This document shows, one piece after another, positions 62,556 to 64,000 of a DNA stretch of 64,000 nt. A program made the position numbers and the translations under genes. The stretch comes from Meghimatium bilineatum. Lineage: Eukaryota; Mollusca; Gastropoda; Stylommatophora; Philomycidae. Position 1 is the first letter of the stretch. The number at the start of each line of letters is the position of its first letter. The notes beneath the pieces are model-generated. The model searched no databases, was not told where the DNA came from, and saw nothing but the letters and a program-made list of their open reading frames with translations. The stretch lies in the NCBI GenBank assembly GCA_034231615.1, contig CM067314.1:5024501-5088500 (forward strand), written 5' to 3'.

Positions 62556-62599
62556 GTATAAACTCAATCTTATCGTGTTAGCCAGTTAGTTATGCATTA

Positions 62600-63610
62600 C
62601 CTTGTTCTTGCTATTTCCTATCTCATTATTGCTTATCTTGTTATATCTTATCTTATTTCTTGTTGTCTTATCTTACTTCTTATCTTGTCTTATTTTAATT
62701 CATATCTTGTTACATAGTATCCTGATATTTTTTATCTTGTTATGTATTATCTTAATTCTTATCATGTTTTGTCGTATTTTACTTCATTTTGTGCTATTTA
62801 TATTGTTTCTTTTTGTTATATCTTATCGTTACTTCCTATCTTGTTGTATCCTATCTTGTTATTTCTTATCTTATTACTTCTCATCTTGTTAGTTATTGTT
62901 TTGTTATTTGTCTTATTGTTTCTTATCTTGTTACTTATTATCTAATTTCATATGTTCTTACTTCTTGTCTTATAGTTTCTTATCTTATTATTTCTTAGTG
63001 TCTCATTTCTTTCTTGTTATTTCTTATATCATTAGTTATATTACTATTTATTATCTTGTTATTTCTTATCTTCTTAATTATTGACTTGTTATTTATATTA
63101 TTTCTGTCCTGTTACTTCTTATTATCTCGTTATTTATCTAACTTTTGTATCTTGTTATTTCTTACCTTCTTACTTCTTGTCTTGCTATTTTTTTCTTGTT
63201 ATTTCTTGTCTTTGCCTCCGTTTTTTTTTCTTATTTCTTTTCCTGTTATTTATCTTAATATATCTTATCTTGTTTTTTACTTATATCATTAGTTTAATTT
63301 TATTATTTCTTATCATATTACTTCTGATCTTATTTCTTAACGTTTTACTTCTTATCTGATTCTTATCTTGTTATTCCTTATTAGCTATTTATTTCTTATT
63401 AGCTTTTATCTTATGTGTTGTCATTTCTTTCTATCTTGTTACCTATTATCTTTTTACTTCTTATAATATTTCATATCATGCTACTTCTTATCATATTTTT
63501 TATCTTATTATTTCTTGTCTTGCAACTTATGATCTTATTTATTATCATATCACTTCTTATCTCATTCCTTATCATGTTACTTCTTATATTTTATATCTTG
63601 TCACCTGCTG
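62600..63610 (+). repeat. T-rich degenerate repeat, about 15-bp unit
   Basis: Irregular runs of TTATCTTGTTATTTCTTAT start about 45 bp after exon 14. The + strand is almost pure pyrimidine plus A, giving several leucine/isoleucine-rich open frames that mimic membrane proteins. These are artefacts. Confidence 0.88.
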
Positions 63611-64000
63611 GTTAGACTTATAGGCGATATGTAAGTCAATGACTGTAACTTCCTAGATGCTGATATTCCTTCTTATCATGGTGAGGTTGATTCTCTGGCT
63701 GAGGGGCTACTACGAAAGTCTCAAAATGTCAACTGACAAGAATGACTTTCATACCATTTTATGTCACTCTGGATTTTATAGTTATCCATATTTAGTAGTT
63801 CCTAAAATAGCAACAATAGTTGTTAAAACATTGTTCTAAATAGTTAAGGTTTTCATTATTTTAGGTATATCTTTGTACTTTCAACGTTAACTACAGAAAC
63901 TAATCAAGAATTCATGGAAATTAATCAATGCATTATTTTTCTATCAATCAATCACTCAACTGTCTCTCATAAGAACATAGACCACAGGAGAATTGCTTCC
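63611..64000 (+). other. Intron sequence at window end
   Basis: I looked for the exon encoding TM7. An open frame at 63657-63839 and acceptor-like sites at 63654 and 63863 do not continue the polycystin frame past a few codons, so the next exon is probably outside. Confidence 0.45.

Noticed and set aside
62602-63615. Run of leucine/isoleucine-rich frames resembling transmembrane proteins, possibly TM7-TM11
   Set aside because: T-rich simple repeat. The frames overlap in all phases, lack polycystin motifs and do not match the exon 14 phase.
63657-63839. Candidate next exon after 62555
   Set aside because: In the phase required by exon 14 it reads only about 26 residues before a stop and has no TM7-like or pore-like sequence.

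Overview
This window looks like a piece of an animal nuclear genome, probably an aquatic invertebrate. Coding sequence sits in small GT-AG exons split by long AT-rich introns. There are tRNA-derived SINEs, many LINE fragments, a Penelope-like element, hAT and Tc1/mariner DNA transposons, and a very large load of minisatellites. The species cannot be fixed from the sequence alone. No bacterial gene layout, rRNA, canonical tRNA or CRISPR array was seen.

One host gene spans almost the whole window on the + strand. It is a partial polycystin-1-family (PKD1/PKD1-like) gene. I can chain 14 exons from 1125 to 62555, and the reading phase agrees at every junction. In order they encode TM1 with its ARR-D cytoplasmic start, a PLAT domain (three exons), a linker, TM2-TM3, a polar cytoplasmic loop, TM4-TM5, a second loop, TM6, and most of the extracellular polycystin (TOP) domain. 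The ectodomain and GPS region should lie upstream of the window, and TM7-TM11 and the tail downstream.

Almost everything else is intron, and roughly 45% of the window (about 29 kb by my coordinate sums) is tandem repeat. Most introns carry their own minisatellite: 30-40 bp units at 6.4-9.6 kb, 27 bp at 14.8-16.4 kb, 28 bp at 17.6-18.1 kb, 81 bp at 21.2-21.9 kb, about 53 bp at 22.0-22.7 kb, 56 bp at 24.8-28.2 kb, 31 bp at 32.5-33.4 kb, 50/48 bp at 37.0-48.8 kb (11.8 kb), 47 bp at 49.8-50.6 kb, 37 bp at 61.1-62.3 kb, and others. Several arrays look seeded by recognisable sequence. One starts exactly on a splice donor, one carries acceptor-like units next to a real acceptor, and one amplifies a branch-point plus pyrimidine tract. 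Two amplify the 3' coding ends of transposons (a LINE and a hAT transposase), and one amplifies the inside of a SINE-like repeat.

Transposon layout: LINE pieces at 1-430, 2490-2870, 12065-12600(-), 19900-20075(-), 20900-21925, 31670-32000(-), 48780-49250, 53190-54170 and 58570-59165(-); a Penelope-like element in two opposed pieces at 28.6-30.1 kb; a hAT/ZMYM1-like gene on the - strand at 49.7-51.8 kb; a hAT MITE with perfect target duplication at 14236-14638; a deleted Tc1-like element at 54.5-55.4 kb; and at least six dispersed short repeat families, one of them (59241-59528) a SINE with an intact 12-bp target duplication.
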